A stretch of 64,000 bases of DNA from Haematococcus lacustris. Its lineage: Eukaryota; Chlorophyta; Chlorophyceae; Chlamydomonadales; Haematococcaceae. A model generated the notes under the pieces. It ran no database searches, had not been told where the DNA came from, and worked only from the letters and a program-made list of their open reading frames with translations. Position 1 is the stretch's first letter, and every line of letters starts with the position of its first letter. The DNA lies in assembly GCA_030144725.1 (NCBI GenBank), contig JASKMD010000017.1, positions 7,987,722 to 8,051,721 of the forward strand, written 5' to 3'. The translations under genes and the position numbers were made by a program. Shown here in pieces: positions 62,865 to 64,000 of the stretch.

Positions 62865-63844
62865 CACACTGCTGCTCCTGCCCCTGCTCACTACCACACC
62901 ACCACCACCTCATCACCACCTCACCTCCGCCTCGCCTCTGCCCTGCAGCCTGGACCCCCCTCTCCACACCCTCCCAGCGTACCCCTTCCCCCAAGCCCTC
63001 CTCCTCTGCCCCCCAGCCCTGCCCCTCCCCCCTCCCCCTTCCCACCCCCCACCCCTCCTCCCCCCTCGCCCCCACCACACCCCCCACCCCCTACACCCCC
63101 CTCCCCGCCTTCCCCACCACAGCCGCCATCACCCCCTCCAAGGCCACCACACCCACCACCCTCACCCCCACCCCCACCCCTCCCACCGAAGCCAGACCCC
63201 CCACCACCCTTCCCTCCCCCCCTGCCCCCCTCACCAAACCCACCGCTGGTGCCTTCCCCCCCCTCACCTCCAGGTAAGGCTGCTGCCTCAGCCCAGCAGC
63301 CCAGCATGACTATCACCACCCCACCCTGCCTCACTCACCTTCCCAGCACCAAATTCAACCCCATGCAGCTTAACTCAATGTGCATGTGGTGCCATGCAGG
63401 ACCCCCTAGCCCCCCGCCCTCGCCCCCCCCAGCACCACCACCACCCTCTCCCCTACCTCCACCCCCACCTGCTCCGCCCCCACCTGACCCGCCCCCACCT
63501 GACCCCACGCCGCCTGACCCACCCTCACCTCCGCCCCCCGAGCCTCCCTCACCTCCACCTCCTGACCCACCCCCGCCTGACCCCCCCTCACCCCCTCCAC
63601 CCTATCCACCCCCCCCTGACCCCCCCTCACCCCCTCCACCCTATCCGCCCCCGCCCGACCCCCCCTCTCCACCCCCCCCTTACCCACCCCCTCCCTCCCC
63701 CCCTGCACCCCCCCCACCCTACCCTCCGCCTCCCTCCCCTCCACCACCATCGCCAAATCCACCTTCGCCCCCCCCTCCCTCGCCCCCCCCCTCCCCCCCC
63801 TCCCCCCCTCCCTCCCCGCCCCCCTCCCCCCCTCCCCCCCCAAG
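57707..63844 (+). CDS. Secreted proline-rich wall/ECM glycoprotein (pherophorin-like), 12 exons visible, 3' end unresolved
   Basis: Proposed exons: 57707-57834, 57912-57984, 58086-58177, 58813-58894, 59264-59342, 59878-59947, 60179-60256, 60923-61052, 61755-61912, 62567-62678, 62949-63273, 63400-63844. All introns are GT-AG and phases match; the exon 7 donor (GTGGGT) is the least certain. The start gives a signal peptide (LRLLVGVLATFSLLSSASRA). Exons 2-8 encode a Cys-containing globular part (WYYYCFSSSTSSCPPCDLYP, then STPFNLGQASISTVVDGQRL). Exons 9-12 encode a long (SP)n/PPPPSPPPP rod typical of hydroxyproline-rich wall glycoproteins such as pherophorins. I cannot confirm the pherophorin domain itself. 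If exon 12 is not spliced at AAG|GTGTGT, the protein ends RCVVV at TAG 63858. Confidence 0.7.
61131..61190 (+). repeat. (TTC)n microsatellite in intron
   Basis: About 17 TTC units with one CTCC interruption, between exons 8 and 9 of the wall-protein gene. A pure polypyrimidine tract. Confidence 0.95.
62394..62426 (+). other. Degenerate tRNA-like (SINE-head-like) sequence in intron
   Basis: TAGCTCAAAGTG matches an A-box at 11 of 12 positions. GGTTCGAACCC (62416-62426) is a perfect B-box. The T-stem does not pair well, so it is not a tRNA gene; possibly a tRNA-derived SINE fragment. Confidence 0.35.
62815..62862 (+). repeat. (CTG)n microsatellite in intron
   Basis: About 15 uninterrupted GCTGCT units in the intron between exons 10 and 11, next to a duplicated GCAGCCTGCCACACGCTGCT segment (62706, 62800). 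Confidence 0.92.
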
Positions 63845-64000
63845 GTGTGTTGTGGTCTAGACAGCTGCCTGTGCACCTGTGGTGTTACGGCGTGAAGGAG
63901 GGCGAGACGGCTCAGGTGCAAGCACTAAGCTGCCTGAACAGCCTCGCCCCGCCCTGCCCTGGACTGCTGTGCCATGCTGAGCAACCCCACGTCACAAGTG

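Noticed and set aside
62561..63309. Single-exon Pro-rich frame through 62561-63277 and its shifted partner
   Set aside because: It reads through clear GT-AG introns; the spliced exons 10 and 11 give the SP/PPPP rod in consistent phase.

Overview
The window looks like nuclear DNA of a chlamydomonadalean (volvocine-type) green alga. It is GC-rich. It carries chromodomain Ty3/gypsy and Ty1/copia retrotransposons, hAT, pogo-like, PIF/Harbinger and CACTA-like DNA transposons, a TTAGGG-like hexamer array, and, at the right end, a multi-exon gene for a secreted Ser-Pro-rich wall glycoprotein. No bacterial, organellar or tRNA/rRNA gene was found. Almost everything left of 57 kb is mobile or repetitive.

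Layout. 1-5971: Ty3/gypsy chromovirus 1 (5' LTR cut by the window edge), inserted in a palindromic element (copy A, to 10129). 10130-12146: C-rich flank with minisatellites. 12147-14526: PIF/Harbinger element. 14527-16855: a short unique segment and a 22-bp minisatellite. 16861-19267: non-coding spacer. 19268-54830: a second copy of the same ordered block (palindromic element, C-rich flank, Harbinger element, unique segment, 22-bp array), inflated by nested insertions. The palindromic element (copy B) is split by a copia element (20799-29126), itself split by a hAT element (21411-22757) and a pogo-like element (23262-24505). The Harbinger copy is split by gypsy 2 (35849-46784), itself split by a CACTA-like element (39518-44326). 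The unique segment is split by a 3.7-kb insertion (47597-51265) that contains a 54-bp minisatellite. 54831-57700: short tandem repeats and little else. 57707 to the right edge: the wall-protein gene, at least 12 exons, 3' end unresolved.

How it fits together. Most insertions can be bounded to the base by target-site duplications and by the uninterrupted paralogous site in the other block copy: CTCAC for both gypsies, AAGGG for copia, GTGCACAT for hAT, TA for the pogo-like and CACTA-like elements, and TAACCA for the 3.7-kb insertion. Counting out hAT and pogo leaves the copia frame open, and counting out the CACTA-like element leaves the gypsy 2 pol frame open, so these insertions look young. 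The observations most worth following are: the CACTA-like element, whose subterminal palindrome ACCAGTACTGGT has been amplified into a 1.9-kb array and which also carries a telomere-like array; the 5-kb palindromic element with 2.05-kb arms; the in-frame stop codons between gag and pol in both gypsies; and the tRNA-like module shared by their LTRs.
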